A stretch of 64,000 nt of DNA. It comes from Chryseobacterium carnipullorum. Lineage in GTDB: Bacteria; Bacteroidota; Bacteroidia; Flavobacteriales; Weeksellaceae. A program made the position numbers and the translations under genes. Below are positions 37,478 to 46,621 of this stretch, piece by piece; the first letter of the stretch is position 1, and each line of letters begins with the position of its first letter. Below the pieces are notes generated by a model. That model was not told where the DNA came from and searched no databases. It saw only the letters and a program-made list of their open reading frames with translations. Location: the NCBI RefSeq assembly GCF_900142785.1, contig NZ_FRCD01000001.1, forward strand, positions 372,001 to 436,000. Reading direction: 5' to 3'.

Positions 37478-38470
37478 ATGGAACTGCATTTTGAACTTAA
37501 AACCCTTCAGCTGAAGGAAACCTTCTCTATCGCTTATGGAAATTACAACAGAAGGGAAGCATTGCTTGTTGAGTTATCTTATTTAAACTGCAAAGGATAT
37601 GGTGAATGTGTGGCCATCGATTATTATAAGATCAATTTAAAGGATTTTGTGATCAGGTTAAAGGAAATAAAAGGGTTAGTTGAAAAGAAGACCATTATTC
37701 ATCCAACAGAATTTTTTCTTTTTCTTTCAGGATTAAATCTGCACCCATTTTTAAAGTCTGCCTTGGATTGTGCCTATTGGGACCTTTTTGGAAAACTGGA
37801 AAATAAAAGCTTTATAGAATTAAATCACATTCCTTCTGGAAGTTTAGTCGAAAGTTCCATTACCATTTCGATAGCAGATATCGAAGAGCAAATCACAAAA
37901 ATAGAAAACAGCAGCTGGAATAAATTCAAGGTAAAATGTAAAGGACTGAATAAAAACAATATTGAAAAATTACTAAGATTAAATAGAAATATCGTATTAG
38001 ATTCCAATGCCAGTTTTACAGATCAGGATTGCCTCTGGCTGCAGGAATCTGAAATGATCACTCAATTTTCTTATATCGAACAGCCGAGGCCGGTGGGAAA
38101 TTATAAAATATTGGATAAAGAAAGTTCCGCCAACTGGATGGCAGACGAAGACTGTCAAAATCTCAGTTCTCTTGAAGAGCTGTTACCATATTATAAAAGT
38201 GTCAACATTAAGCTGACGAAATGCGGAGGCCTTACTCCTGCGTTAGAAATGATCCGCAAAGCGAAAGACTTAGGATATAAGATCATGATCGGTTGTATGA
38301 CAGAATCCACCGTTGGTATTTCTGCAGGCTGTGTACTCGCAGGACTTGTAGATTTTGCAGATCTGGATGGAGCTAACCTTATTTCCAATGATCCGGCACT
38401 AGGAAATTATGTAGAAAATGGAAAAATAATCCAATCCGGAAACCCCGGATTGGGAATAATTTTAAAATAG
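37478..38470 (+). CDS. Enolase superfamily dipeptide epimerase-like protein
   Basis: A 330-residue member of the muconate-cycloisomerase branch of the enolase superfamily. It has the KVK catalytic lysine motif in NKFKVKCKG, metal ligands in LDSNAS, IEQP and ADED, and the second catalytic lysine in IKLTKCGG. This set matches L-Ala-D/L-Glu and related dipeptide epimerases used in recycling murein peptides. An o-succinylbenzoate synthase is the alternative. It starts just after the RNA-repair terminator, with no gene partner. Confidence 0.82.
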   Translation: MELHFELKTLQLKETFSIAYGNYNRREALLVELSYLNCKGYGECVAIDYYKINLKDFVIRLKEIKGLVEKKTIIHPTEFFLFLSGLNLHPFLKSALDCAYWDLFGKLENKSFIELNHIPSGSLVESSITISIADIEEQITKIENSSWNKFKVKCKGLNKNNIEKLLRLNRNIVLDSNASFTDQDCLWLQESEMITQFSYIEQPRPVGNYKILDKESSANWMADEDCQNLSSLEELLPYYKSVNIKLTKCGGLTPALEMIRKAKDLGYKIMIGCMTESTVGISAGCVLAGLVDFADLDGANLISNDPALGNYVENGKIIQSGNPGLGIILK

Positions 38471-38545
38471 ATGATAGACAGTTGTCAATTATTAAACGTA
38501 TTAAATGCTAATACCTCTTAATTTTCAAACCTTTATTTATCAACC

Positions 38546-38833
38546 TTACTTCTTATTCACAGAAATCAGATAATCATAAACCATCTGGTGTTGCTCGTCG
38601 CTTAATTTAGCTTTAGGAGCCATTCTGCTTAATGTTTTGATCCATCCCTGATCATCATGCCTGGCAGGATCAGGAAGCTTGTGGCATCTGGAGCATGAAT
38701 TTTCAAAAATAGTTTTACCCTGAACCAGCTGTTCAGACGCAGTATACTTTGGGCCTGTTACAGCAGTGCTTTTAGGTCCGCATGATACCATCAATAAAGC
38801 ACTTGCCACCATACTTAAGATTGTTTTTTTCAT
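38546..38833 (-). CDS. Small c-type cytochrome lipoprotein (tandem copy)
   Basis: A 95-residue protein with a lipoprotein signal (LLMVSC, lipid Cys at about 18) and one heme c site CSRCH, with a later Met (SRMAP) as likely axial ligand. The size suggests a mini-cytochrome that carries electrons at the membrane surface. It is the second of two adjacent paralogs on the minus strand; the upstream one is at 38856-39146. The two share QGKTIFENxCxRCHKLPDP and MAPKAKLxDEQHQ. Confidence 0.85.
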   Translation of the reverse strand: MKKTILSMVASALLMVSCGPKSTAVTGPKYTASEQLVQGKTIFENSCSRCHKLPDPARHDDQGWIKTLSRMAPKAKLSDEQHQMVYDYLISVNKK

Positions 38834-38855
38834 ACCCGTATTTTGATTTGGTTGG

Positions 38856-39146
38856 TTATTTTTTCACGGAAACAATATAATCGTAAACCCACTGATGCTG
38901 CTCGTCCGTCAATTTCGCTTTGGGAGCCATTGAATTCATAATTCCTACCCATTGTACCGATGTATGTGATGTGGGATCCGGTAGTTTATGGCATCTTCCA
39001 CAAGCGTTTTCAAAGATTGTTTTTCCCTGTGCTATTTGTTCTGCAGTAGAAACAGCTTGTCCCATAGGTGCGGCTGTAGAAGCCTTTGGGGTACAAGAGG
39101 CTAATAAAATACAGATTAATAGTGCAGCAGCGGATATTTTTTTCAT
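38856..39146 (-). CDS. Small c-type cytochrome lipoprotein (tandem copy)
   Basis: A 96-residue paralog of the next gene, with a lipobox LLASC, heme site CGRCH and Met in NSMAP. I start at 39146 (MKKISAAALL) since the 14 extra codons upstream would spoil the signal peptide. A -7 box (TACATTTG on the minus strand, 39170-39177) lies about 25 bases upstream. The gene is 22 bp from its twin, forming a two-gene operon for surface electron transfer; the electron partner is unknown. Confidence 0.85.
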   Translation of the reverse strand: MKKISAAALLICILLASCTPKASTAAPMGQAVSTAEQIAQGKTIFENACGRCHKLPDPTSHTSVQWVGIMNSMAPKAKLTDEQHQWVYDYIVSVKK

Positions 39147-39275
39147 GTTTCTTGATTTTTGATTCCTAACAAATGTAGGAATTTCCATCCCCCCGTTGAT
39201 GAAATATGCTCTAGTTTTAATTTAGAAGAAATAAAATTAATGGCTGTTTGTATGGAAGTTTGAAGGTTATTTTTA

Positions 39276-39283
39276 TACTTTTG
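39276..39283 (+). promoter_or_regulatory. -7 promoter box of meaB
   Basis: TACTTTTG ends only 5 bases before the meaB ATG, which would place the transcription start at or next to the start codon (leaderless mRNA). TTG triplets upstream are at 13 and 25 bases, neither ideal. Confidence 0.45.
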
Positions 39284-39288
39284 AATTA

Positions 39289-40272
39289 ATGAAATTTTCT
39301 ACAGAAGAACTCATCGAAGGAATACGGTCAGGAAATAAACGTCTGATCGCAAAAGCTATTACATTAGTGGAAAGCAAAAAAGCCGAGCACAGGGCACAGG
39401 CTGAAGAACTTCTGAAACAAATCATGCCTTTTACTGGAAATTCTGTCAGAGTAGGAATTACCGGAGTTCCGGGCGCCGGGAAATCTACATTCATAGAAAA
39501 TTTCGGAAGACTGGTTATTGCTAATGGAAAGAAAGTAGCGGTTCTGGCTATTGATCCGAGTTCTTCCATCAACAAAGGAAGTATTTTAGGCGATAAAACA
39601 AGAATGGAAGAGCTTGCCAAAGAAGAAAATGCGTTTATACGACCTTCCCCAAGTTCCGGATTTCTTGGTGGGGTGGCCAATACCACTTTTGAAACCATGA
39701 TGATCTGCGAAGCAGCCGGATATGACTATATTCTGATAGAAACTGTCGGGGTAGGTCAGTCAGAAGTCCTTGTGTCTGATATTACTGACGTGTTTCTGTT
39801 TTTGAAGATCATTGGTGGCGGAGACGAACTGCAGGGTATTAAGCGTGGAATTATGGAAATGGTGGATCTTATTTTCATCAATAAAGTAGATCAGGATAAC
39901 CTTCAGAAAGCAAAAAATACAAGACTGGAATTGAAACGAGCGCTGGACTTTATTCCTCCAAAAGAAAAAGGCTGGAAAATACCTGTACTATTAGGTTCTG
40001 CCCTTTATAATGAAGGTCTGGATGAGGTTTATACAAAAATCTATGAATTCATAGAGATGAAAAAGAAAAACGATCGTTTTCATCAGGTTCGTACCCAACA
40101 AGCTGAAAAACGCTTTGAATATTGGGTTCAGGAATATATTCTGGCGATGATGAAAAGAAGCAATTCTGTGGAAGAGGCCTATCTGCAGCACAAAAAAAAT
40201 GCTTCAGAAATGGTTTCTAATCCCAGCACTGAAGCAAAAATATTTGTTGAAAAATTTTTATCTAAAGATTAA
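39289..40272 (+). CDS. meaB: Methylmalonyl-CoA mutase-associated GTPase MeaB
   Basis: A G3E-type GTPase that loads and protects the B12 cofactor of methylmalonyl-CoA mutase. The 327-residue protein has Walker A GVPGAGKST at 59-67, an AIDPSSSINKGSILGDKTRM switch block, ETVGVGQSE and the NKVD specificity motif. It supports the mutase encoded at 29265. Its stop overlaps by 4 bp the end of the convergent DUF4251 gene, with no terminator between. Confidence 0.95.
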   Translation: MKFSTEELIEGIRSGNKRLIAKAITLVESKKAEHRAQAEELLKQIMPFTGNSVRVGITGVPGAGKSTFIENFGRLVIANGKKVAVLAIDPSSSINKGSILGDKTRMEELAKEENAFIRPSPSSGFLGGVANTTFETMMICEAAGYDYILIETVGVGQSEVLVSDITDVFLFLKIIGGGDELQGIKRGIMEMVDLIFINKVDQDNLQKAKNTRLELKRALDFIPPKEKGWKIPVLLGSALYNEGLDEVYTKIYEFIEMKKKNDRFHQVRTQQAEKRFEYWVQEYILAMMKRSNSVEEAYLQHKKNASEMVSNPSTEAKIFVEKFLSKD

Positions 40273-40820
40273 AGCTTCTCCTTTTGTTTCTGTGTCTCTT
40301 CATTTTTTGACACATATCCATCATAGGTGATCGGTTGTCTGTCATTACTTCTCATAGAAACAAATGCTTTACCGTTTTTAAAAACCTCTACATTAATTTC
40401 ATCAACGTTTCCAACATCTGCAGGTTTAATCTTTACAGTCCAGTTTCCCTTTTTGTTTTGCGATTTAGTGACTGTGAAATCTTTTGAAGTAAAACGGTAA
40501 CTGTTATTCGCGGTATTGTAAGAGGCGTTGTATAATCTTCCAAAATAAGGAAGAACGACTTCCAAATTATTTTTCTTAAGCTCTATGGTATAATTTTCTC
40601 CGTCCAGCTGTAGCATTCTTGCAGAAGGAGCATTTTGAATAGATCCCATCACATTAATCACTTCATAGTTCATAGGATTTGCCCGCTGGGCGTAAAATGT
40701 AAATTCCTCAGAATTCACCAGTGCGTCTACTGTTTTGGAATCTAATGAACCCTGTGAAGAGCAGCTCTGAAAGAAAAAAAGAAATCCAAAAATAAATATA
40801 AGTGAAATATACTTTTTCAT
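40269..40820 (-). CDS. DUF4251 domain lipoprotein
   Basis: Starting at 40820 (MKKYISLIFIF) the product has 183 residues with a lipoprotein signal (FFFQSCSS, lipid Cys near 20) and a body matching DUF4251 (YNASYNTANNSYRFTSKDFT, NGKAFVSMRSNDRQPITYDGY). It is probably a small beta-rich periplasmic or outer-membrane lipoprotein. The family role is unknown. A minus-strand -7 box (TATATTTG, 40860-40867) lies upstream. An upstream ATG at 40862 would give an unlikely signal. Confidence 0.85.
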   Translation of the reverse strand: MKKYISLIFIFGFLFFFQSCSSQGSLDSKTVDALVNSEEFTFYAQRANPMNYEVINVMGSIQNAPSARMLQLDGENYTIELKKNNLEVVLPYFGRLYNASYNTANNSYRFTSKDFTVTKSQNKKGNWTVKIKPADVGNVDEINVEVFKNGKAFVSMRSNDRQPITYDGYVSKNEETQKQKEKL

Positions 40821-40926
40821 AACCGTAATTATTGTTAAATTTAAATAGCAAAATGTATGCAAATATATCCCTTCTCAACCATTTTGGAATAAAAATTGTA
40901 AATGTTGAATTATTAACACTCGAAAT

Positions 40927-41733
40927 ATGAAATTTACACATCTATTAGGAATAGGAGCAGTTGCACTGTCAACGGTAGCTTGTACTACAAATCCGATTAC
41001 GGGCAGGTCTTCATTACAGATTGCCAATAACTCGGAAATACTTACAATGTCTTCCCAGGAATATAAAACAACATTGTCTAAATCTAAGATTATCTCCGGA
41101 ACTGCAGATGCCAAAAGAGTAGTGAGTGTAGGAAGCAGAATAAAAAGCGCAGCAGAAAGATATTATCAGAGCATAGGAAGATCAGCAGATCTTGCCAATT
41201 ACAGTTGGGAATTTAACCTTTTGCAAAGCAATGAATTGAATGCATGGTGTATGCCTGGCGGGAAAGTTGCAGTATATACAGGAATTCTTCCAGTGACTAA
41301 AAATGATAATGGTCTTGCGGTGGTCTTAGGACATGAGGTTTCACATGCTTTGGCTGGCCATGGAAATGAGAGAATTTCTCAGGCAATGGTAGCCCAGTAT
41401 GGCGGTTCTATTTTAGGCGGAACCATTTCCAACTCACAATGGGCCGGTATTTTTGAAAAAGTATATCCTATTGGATCACAAGTTGCATTATTGAAATACG
41501 GAAGAAACCAAGAGTCGGAAGCAGATCAGATGGGACTGTATTTGATGTCTATGGCAGGATATGACCCTAGAGAGGCTATTCCTTTCTGGAATAGAATGGA
41601 AGGGGCATCATCAGGAGCAAGGCAGCCGGAATTCCTTTCTACCCACCCGAATCCTGAGACCAGAATTTCAGATATCAACAGAAATCTTCCAAAAGCTTTA
41701 GAATACTATAAAGCGGCTGGAGGAAAAATATAA
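40927..41733 (+). CDS. M48 family zinc metalloprotease lipoprotein
   Basis: A 268-residue Zn-protease with HEVSH at 136-140 (HExxH) and the distal glutamate in ESEADQMG. The signal peptide ends in a lipobox-like VACTTNPITGR, where the PITGR tag is typical of BepA/LoiP-like envelope quality-control proteases. It likely acts on misfolded outer-membrane proteins. It is divergent from DUF4251 and followed by a terminator at 41758-41799. Confidence 0.93.
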   Translation: MKFTHLLGIGAVALSTVACTTNPITGRSSLQIANNSEILTMSSQEYKTTLSKSKIISGTADAKRVVSVGSRIKSAAERYYQSIGRSADLANYSWEFNLLQSNELNAWCMPGGKVAVYTGILPVTKNDNGLAVVLGHEVSHALAGHGNERISQAMVAQYGGSILGGTISNSQWAGIFEKVYPIGSQVALLKYGRNQESEADQMGLYLMSMAGYDPREAIPFWNRMEGASSGARQPEFLSTHPNPETRISDINRNLPKALEYYKAAGGKI

Positions 41734-41757
41734 TGATGTAAAATTCTAATCATATAT

Positions 41758-41799
41758 AAAGCCTTATTGAGCTGTAATTAAATTAGATAAGGCTTTTTT
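41758..41799 (+). terminator. Intrinsic terminator of M48 protease gene
   Basis: A 9-bp stem (41759-41767 with 41787-41795) with T-run. Confidence 0.8.
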
Positions 41800-41825
41800 C
41801 TAATAAACCACTAAACACAATATTT

Positions 41826-42137
41826 ATGAAAAGTTTATCAATTACCGGACTTATACTGCTTGCCGTTTCAGCATTGCTTTTTTATCTGACCACAGATTTT
41901 ACCGTAGGCGGAATTACCATCTCACACATGATGGGAGTAATGGCCGGAGTAGGAATAGGTCTTATTATTGGCGGAATGGTAGGGTATGTAAGCAAAGGAA
42001 GTGCTCTCAAGGCTGAAGAAAAAAGAAAAGAATTCAAGCAATTACAGAAAGACAAAGAAGAACTGGAAAAGCAGGCGGCAGAAATTGCCCAACGTGAAGC
42101 AGAACTCCGTCAACAAAATCAAAACCCTCAAATTTAA
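41826..42137 (+). CDS. Small membrane protein with coiled-coil tail
   Basis: A 103-residue protein with two hydrophobic helices (about 5-22 and 37-57, the second Gly-rich: GVMAGVGIGLIIGGMVGY) and a charged coiled coil (about 62-97; ELEKQAAEIAQREAELRQQ). The family and function are not recognised. It is a single gene whose stop codon lies in the loop of its own terminator hairpin (42122-42150). Confidence 0.75.
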   Translation: MKSLSITGLILLAVSALLFYLTTDFTVGGITISHMMGVMAGVGIGLIIGGMVGYVSKGSALKAEEKRKEFKQLQKDKEELEKQAAEIAQREAELRQQNQNPQI

Positions 42138-42153
42138 GATTTGAGGGTTTCTT
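42122..42153 (+). terminator. Intrinsic terminator overlapping a stop codon
   Basis: The 12-bp stem 42122-42133 with 42139-42150 has the stop TAA (42135-42137) in its loop; T-rich sequence follows. Complementary on the minus strand it may also end the convergent barrel-protein gene. Confidence 0.8.
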
Positions 42154-42172
42154 TATAGCTGCTATTTTCAAA

Positions 42173-42787
42173 TTATTTAAATCTGTAGCCTACACCTACT
42201 AAAAATAGGTTAGGTCTGTTGTCATATCTGATTTCCGAACCGGAAACTTTATTGATGAAGTTTCTTTCATCCTTGCTGAATGAACCTTCATATCGTGCAT
42301 TGATAATTAATTTTTTAATTTCAAGCTGCGCGCCAAACTGATATCCAACAGTGAAATTATTTTTAACATTTTCCTTAAAATCGTTGTAGGTATTGTCCTT
42401 GCTCAGATTATAACTGGCAACAGGTCCTACAAAAACCCCAAGCATATTTCCCAAAACATTATGCCCAAGAAGAACGGGCATGTCCAGGCGGTTGCTTTTT
42501 ACATCAAAAGTGGTATTCTCTGTCGTGAACTCATTTTTGAAATGGGTATAGTATAATTCAGGCATTACATAAAATGAACCCGGAAGTCCTACTTTTAATG
42601 AAAGCCCAACATTGAAACCTGCATTATTTTTTCCTGTTCCTTCAATGGCTTCGTTCACTGTTCCTTTAATGTTTGTCCATGACGGAGAACCCGTCGGGAA
42701 GATTAAGTTAGCTTTTCCTGCCAGTGAAATCTGCGCAGAAGCGAACATTGAAAACCCGATTAATGCTATACTAAGTACCTTTTTCAT
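42173..42787 (-). CDS. Outer membrane beta-barrel protein (porin-like)
   Basis: From the ATG at 42787 (MKKVLSIALI) the protein has 204 residues, a signal peptide (cleavage after FASA, about 18) and a barrel-like pattern of alternating aromatic strands ending in LFLVGVGYRFK with a C-terminal aromatic, typical of OmpA/PorT-like eight-strand barrels in Bacteroidetes. It overlaps the end of mlaF by 17 bp, so it may be part of the same transcript. The exact role is unknown. Confidence 0.82.
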   Translation of the reverse strand: MKKVLSIALIGFSMFASAQISLAGKANLIFPTGSPSWTNIKGTVNEAIEGTGKNNAGFNVGLSLKVGLPGSFYVMPELYYTHFKNEFTTENTTFDVKSNRLDMPVLLGHNVLGNMLGVFVGPVASYNLSKDNTYNDFKENVKNNFTVGYQFGAQLEIKKLIINARYEGSFSKDERNFINKVSGSEIRYDNRPNLFLVGVGYRFK

Positions 42788-43586
42788 TATCATCTATTTT
42801 AGTGATTGTATTTTCAATCGTTTTATTATTTTCAAGTAAATATTCTCTCAGTTCTTTAAACAGTTCTGAAGAATAAACGAAGTCAATAAGATTTTTATTG
42901 CCTGCCGTGATGAGAACATCTTTGTTTCCTTCCCATTCTTTGATTCCCAGTCTCAGGTATACAATTTTCTGGCCTATCGTCATCACAGAGTTCATATCGT
43001 GTGTGTTGATAATGGTTGTGGTATTATATTCCTGGGTGATTTCCAGAAGGAGATCATCAATGATATTCGATGTGTATGGGTCAAGACCGGAGTTCGGTTC
43101 GTCACAGAACAGATACTTTGGATTGTTCACTATAGCTCTGGCAATGGCCACACGTTTCTGCATTCCTCCCGAAATCTCAGACGGAAATTTTCTTCCTGCT
43201 TTATCAAGATGCACTCTGCCTATTACGTCAAAAACCCTTTTCTTTTTTTCTCTGAAGGTAAGGTTCGTAAACATATCCAGAGGAAACATAATATTCTCTT
43301 CTACCGTAAGCGAGTCAAAAAGTGCACTGCCCTGGAATACGGTTCCGATCTCCGAACGAAGATGCTGCTTCTGGTCTCTGGTCATCGTATTGATATCCGT
43401 GCCGTCGAAAAGGATTTCTCCTGATGAAGGCTGATAAACATTCAGCAGGCTTTTCAGGAAAACAGTCTTTCCGGAGCCACTCTGTCCAATGATAAGGTTT
43501 ACCTTTCCCTTATCAAAAGAAGTCGAAATTCCCTTCAGTACTTCAACATCACCAAAACTCTTCTTAAGATCTTTTACCTCAATCAT
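42771..43586 (-). CDS. mlaF: ABC transporter ATP-binding protein MlaF-like
   Basis: This ATPase drives the MlaE-type lipid transporter that moves phospholipids between inner and outer membrane. From the ATG at 43586 (MIEVKDLKKS) it has 271 residues: Walker A GQSGSGKT at 34-41, signature ISGGMQKR and Walker B LFCDEPNSGLDP. A longer frame upstream overlaps mlaE and is unlikely. The start overlaps the mlaE stop by one base, so the two are coupled. Confidence 0.92.
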   Translation of the reverse strand: MIEVKDLKKSFGDVEVLKGISTSFDKGKVNLIIGQSGSGKTVFLKSLLNVYQPSSGEILFDGTDINTMTRDQKQHLRSEIGTVFQGSALFDSLTVEENIMFPLDMFTNLTFREKKKRVFDVIGRVHLDKAGRKFPSEISGGMQKRVAIARAIVNNPKYLFCDEPNSGLDPYTSNIIDDLLLEITQEYNTTTIINTHDMNSVMTIGQKIVYLRLGIKEWEGNKDVLITAGNKNLIDFVYSSELFKELREYLLENNKTIENTITKIDDNEKGT

Positions 43587-44338
43587 CAGCTTAATATTAA
43601 TTGGGTTAAAATTAATTCGGAAATGATAATAAATACCATCGTCCATACTACGGCCTGCGTACTGGCTCTACCTACTTCCAGCGATCCTCCTTTTACATTA
43701 TATCCGAAATAAGAAGGAACAGTAGCAATAATAAAGGCAAATACGGTAGTTTTTACAAATGCATAATACACAAATAAATTCGGCATATACATCTGGATTC
43801 CTGTTATATAGTCGTTTTCAGTCCAGTTTCCTGTAAGCATCCCAGCAAGATGTCCACCGCCAATACCAAAAACAATACTGATGGCAATAAGGAGAGGATT
43901 GAAAATAACACAGGCAAAAATTTTAGGCAAAATCAGGAAATTGGGAGAATTTACCCCCATAATGTCTAATGCGTCGATCTGCTCAGAAACTCTCATGGTT
44001 CCTATACTTGATGCAATATATGATCCTACTTTCCCTGCCAGAATAAGGCTGATAATGGTTGGAGAAAACTCCAGAACCAAAACGGCCTTCGTAGCATATC
44101 CTACAAACGAAGGCGGGATAGGAAAAGAAGAAGAAGCAAAATTATTGAACATCTGGATAGCGACTACCGCTCCCACAAATATAGAAGTGAAGATCACAAG
44201 CCCAAAAGAATTGACGCCGAGATCATTGATTTCTCTCATGAACAGCTTCCAGAAAACCCTCATTTTCTGGGGTTTCTGCAAGGATTTACCTAGAAGGATA
44301 ATGTATTCTCCTACTGCTGTGAAAAACTTTTTTAACAT
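43586..44338 (-). CDS. mlaE: MlaE-like permease
   Basis: A 250-residue inner membrane permease of the MlaE family with five to six helices, including the conserved VEQ-like region (SEQIDALDIMGVNSPNFL) and the APPLY-like SFPIPPSF segment. It pairs with MlaF downstream; an MCE protein, MlaD-like, is encoded separately at 62176, as in many Bacteroidetes. Together they form the core of a phospholipid transport system for the outer membrane. The upstream 120 bp to the sugar transferase hold a small hairpin at 44373-44390 only. Confidence 0.9.
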   Translation of the reverse strand: MLKKFFTAVGEYIILLGKSLQKPQKMRVFWKLFMREINDLGVNSFGLVIFTSIFVGAVVAIQMFNNFASSSFPIPPSFVGYATKAVLVLEFSPTIISLILAGKVGSYIASSIGTMRVSEQIDALDIMGVNSPNFLILPKIFACVIFNPLLIAISIVFGIGGGHLAGMLTGNWTENDYITGIQMYMPNLFVYYAFVKTTVFAFIIATVPSYFGYNVKGGSLEVGRASTQAVVWTMVFIIISELILTQLILS

Positions 44339-44457
44339 GCTGCTAAATTAGACTTTTTTTATTTAATTAAAGTTACGGCTCAGGGGAATGCCTGAGGTTT
44401 ATTTAACCTTAGAAGCAAATATGATTCCTCAATCTTGATCTTACCCTTTTGTTTGAT

Positions 44458-45828
44458 TTATTTTGCGTTTTTATCACCGCCGATCACTAATAAAACGGTC
44501 TTTAAAATGATGACCAGATCCAATACAAAACTCCAGTTTCTTACATAGAAAGTGTCTGCAAGAATCCTTTTTTTCATTTCTACTTCCACGTCTCCGTAGT
44601 CTCCACGCAGTCCGCTTACCTGAGCAAGGCCTGTGATACCAGGAGAGACCATACTTCTTAAGCTGTATCTTCCTATCTTTGGTTTATAATAATTGTCAAC
44701 CGCCAGCATATGGGGACGGGGTCCTACGATAGACATTTCTCCTTTCAAAACATTGATAAACTGGGGAAGCTCATCAAGACTTGTTTTCCTGAGGAACTTT
44801 CCGATTTTGGTGATCCTTGAATCATTCTCTTCTGTAGTTTTTGTCGAAGACTCCTCATTGACGACCATGGTTCTGAACTTCAGGCATGAAAATACCTCTT
44901 CATGGAAACCATATCTTTTCTGAACAAAAAAAACGGGGCCTTTTGATGTTGCTTTTATGACAGCAGCAATGATTGGAAATAGCCATGAGCAGAGTAGGAC
45001 TAAGATAATCACTGAAAAAGCGATGTCAAAAACCCTTTTAACCAAGAAGTTGGAATAATAATCCAGCGGGTATTTTGCCTGGCTTAGAATCGGCTGAGTC
45101 TGTATATATCCAAGATCATACAGGAAAAAATCACTTTGTGTGATGCTTGGAATTAATGAAACGTGCACCTTGTTGTCTTCAGCCAGTTTGAAAATTTCTT
45201 GCTCTATACTGTCGCTAAAATTATTTTCTGTAGACAAAAACAGGGTGTGAATTCCGTTTTTCTTCCAAAAACTAACGAGTTCATTCGGGCTTATGTCGGA
45301 CTTTTCATAATCAAAAGTTTTATAACCGTAATCCTTTCTTTCCTTAAAAATATTCTTCAAAATCTCTGTAGAGCCCGTTTCTCCCAGAAACATTACATTT
45401 CTGTAGTTGACCCCCAGAGAACGGAAATATTTTATGGCAAAATAAATGACTGATTTTGCCAGGAAAATAAAGAAAAATAGGTAAAATGAAAGCCAGTAAA
45501 TATCTGAATTGAAAAACACATTTTTACTTACCTTTCCAATAAGGAGAACTCCCAATATAAAAAACAGGAAATGGATCAAAAGACGTTCTAAAAATAAAGT
45601 ATACGTAAGATTTCTCTGAATATTATAAATCTTTGTTCTGCCACTTAACAGCATCCAGAACATAAATAGTAATATCAGGGAAAAAACATTTTGATACCAG
45701 GTTTCTTCATGGTAACGCAAGCTTTCATTTCTGCTGATAAAAAAGAATATGAAGATAGATGCAATAACCATAAGGTCAAGCAAAATGATGATCGATTTCA
45801 GGTATCTAGAGTATCGAATTCTCTGCAT
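44458..45828 (-). CDS. Polyprenyl-phosphate sugar-1-phosphate transferase
   Basis: A 456-residue membrane enzyme with four N-terminal helices (about 10-130), a Rossmann-like middle and a C-terminal bacterial sugar transferase domain (KRVFDIAFS, PVFFVQKRYG, KFRTM, SLDELPQFINVLKGEMSIVGPRP). It transfers hexose-1-phosphate to undecaprenyl phosphate to start a capsule, exopolysaccharide or O-antigen unit. No glycan cluster is adjacent, so it stands alone, which is more like an initiator for a constitutive polymer. The sugar specificity is unknown. Confidence 0.9.
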   Translation of the reverse strand: MQRIRYSRYLKSIIILLDLMVIASIFIFFFISRNESLRYHEETWYQNVFSLILLFMFWMLLSGRTKIYNIQRNLTYTLFLERLLIHFLFFILGVLLIGKVSKNVFFNSDIYWLSFYLFFFIFLAKSVIYFAIKYFRSLGVNYRNVMFLGETGSTEILKNIFKERKDYGYKTFDYEKSDISPNELVSFWKKNGIHTLFLSTENNFSDSIEQEIFKLAEDNKVHVSLIPSITQSDFFLYDLGYIQTQPILSQAKYPLDYYSNFLVKRVFDIAFSVIILVLLCSWLFPIIAAVIKATSKGPVFFVQKRYGFHEEVFSCLKFRTMVVNEESSTKTTEENDSRITKIGKFLRKTSLDELPQFINVLKGEMSIVGPRPHMLAVDNYYKPKIGRYSLRSMVSPGITGLAQVSGLRGDYGDVEVEMKKRILADTFYVRNWSFVLDLVIILKTVLLVIGGDKNAK

Positions 45829-45984
45829 CTATCGGTGTTTATAACGGATACGAAGAGCTAAGGTACATAATTTTTATCGTATATTCTATATTCGGTGAAT
45901 ATTATAAACCTTCATCCTACTACTTGGATACTTCATGTCATAAAAACATCCATTATAGATAAAAAAATAACCTTATTTAAAGCT

Positions 45985-46614
45985 TTACGGGATATTCAGA
46001 TATTTATGCGTCTGCACCGAAGCCTGCCATTCGGGATGAGCCAAAATGAAATCGGTAATCTTTGGATACATCTCATCACGCTTGCTCCATTCGCTTTGCA
46101 TATACAATTTACAGTTCTCAGAAACTTTTGCTGCCTGCTCCTGCGCAAAGGTGAAGTCGTGTTGGTTGAATATGATTACTTTAAGTTCACTTGCCTTCTC
46201 GTAGATCTCTTCTTTCGGAAGCCCTGTTTTCTTGGGAGAAAGGGTGATCCAGTCGATCTGACCACTTAATGGATAAGCACCTGAAGTTTCAATATGTATA
46301 GTGCATCCCAGTTCCTTTAATTTGGAGGTTAAAATGTCCAGATTCCACATCAGGGGTTCTCCACCTGTCAGAACAATCGTCTTACAGTGTTTTGCTGCCG
46401 TTTCGGCAATTTCCTCTGCATTCATCAATGGGTGGAGGTTCGGATCCCAGCTTTCTTTGACGTCACACCAGTGACACCCAACATCGCAGCCTCCCAATCT
46501 GATGAAATAAGACGCTTTTCCGGTGTGGGCTCCTTCTCCCTGTAAAGTGTAAAAATGCTCCATTACGGGGAGCATTTTACCTTCTTTTAATAAAATATCT
46601 TCTTCTTTGTTCAT
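45985..46614 (-). CDS. queE: 7-carboxy-7-deazaguanine synthase
   Basis: A radical SAM enzyme making the 7-deazaguanine core of queuosine from 6-carboxy-tetrahydropterin. The 209-residue protein has the cluster motif CDVGCHWC (Cys43, Cys47, Cys50; CxxxCxxC) near the N-terminus and GGEPLMW. It is the last gene of the minus-strand operon pgi, methyltransferase, folD, queE and starts 7 bp after folD. No other queuosine gene is in the window. Confidence 0.93.
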   Translation of the reverse strand: MNKEEDILLKEGKMLPVMEHFYTLQGEGAHTGKASYFIRLGGCDVGCHWCDVKESWDPNLHPLMNAEEIAETAAKHCKTIVLTGGEPLMWNLDILTSKLKELGCTIHIETSGAYPLSGQIDWITLSPKKTGLPKEEIYEKASELKVIIFNQHDFTFAQEQAAKVSENCKLYMQSEWSKRDEMYPKITDFILAHPEWQASVQTHKYLNIP

Positions 46615-46621
46615 TTTAAAA

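Noticed and set aside
42898..44351. Plus-strand open frames over mlaF and mlaE
   Set aside because: Antisense shadows; the minus-strand products have clear family motifs.
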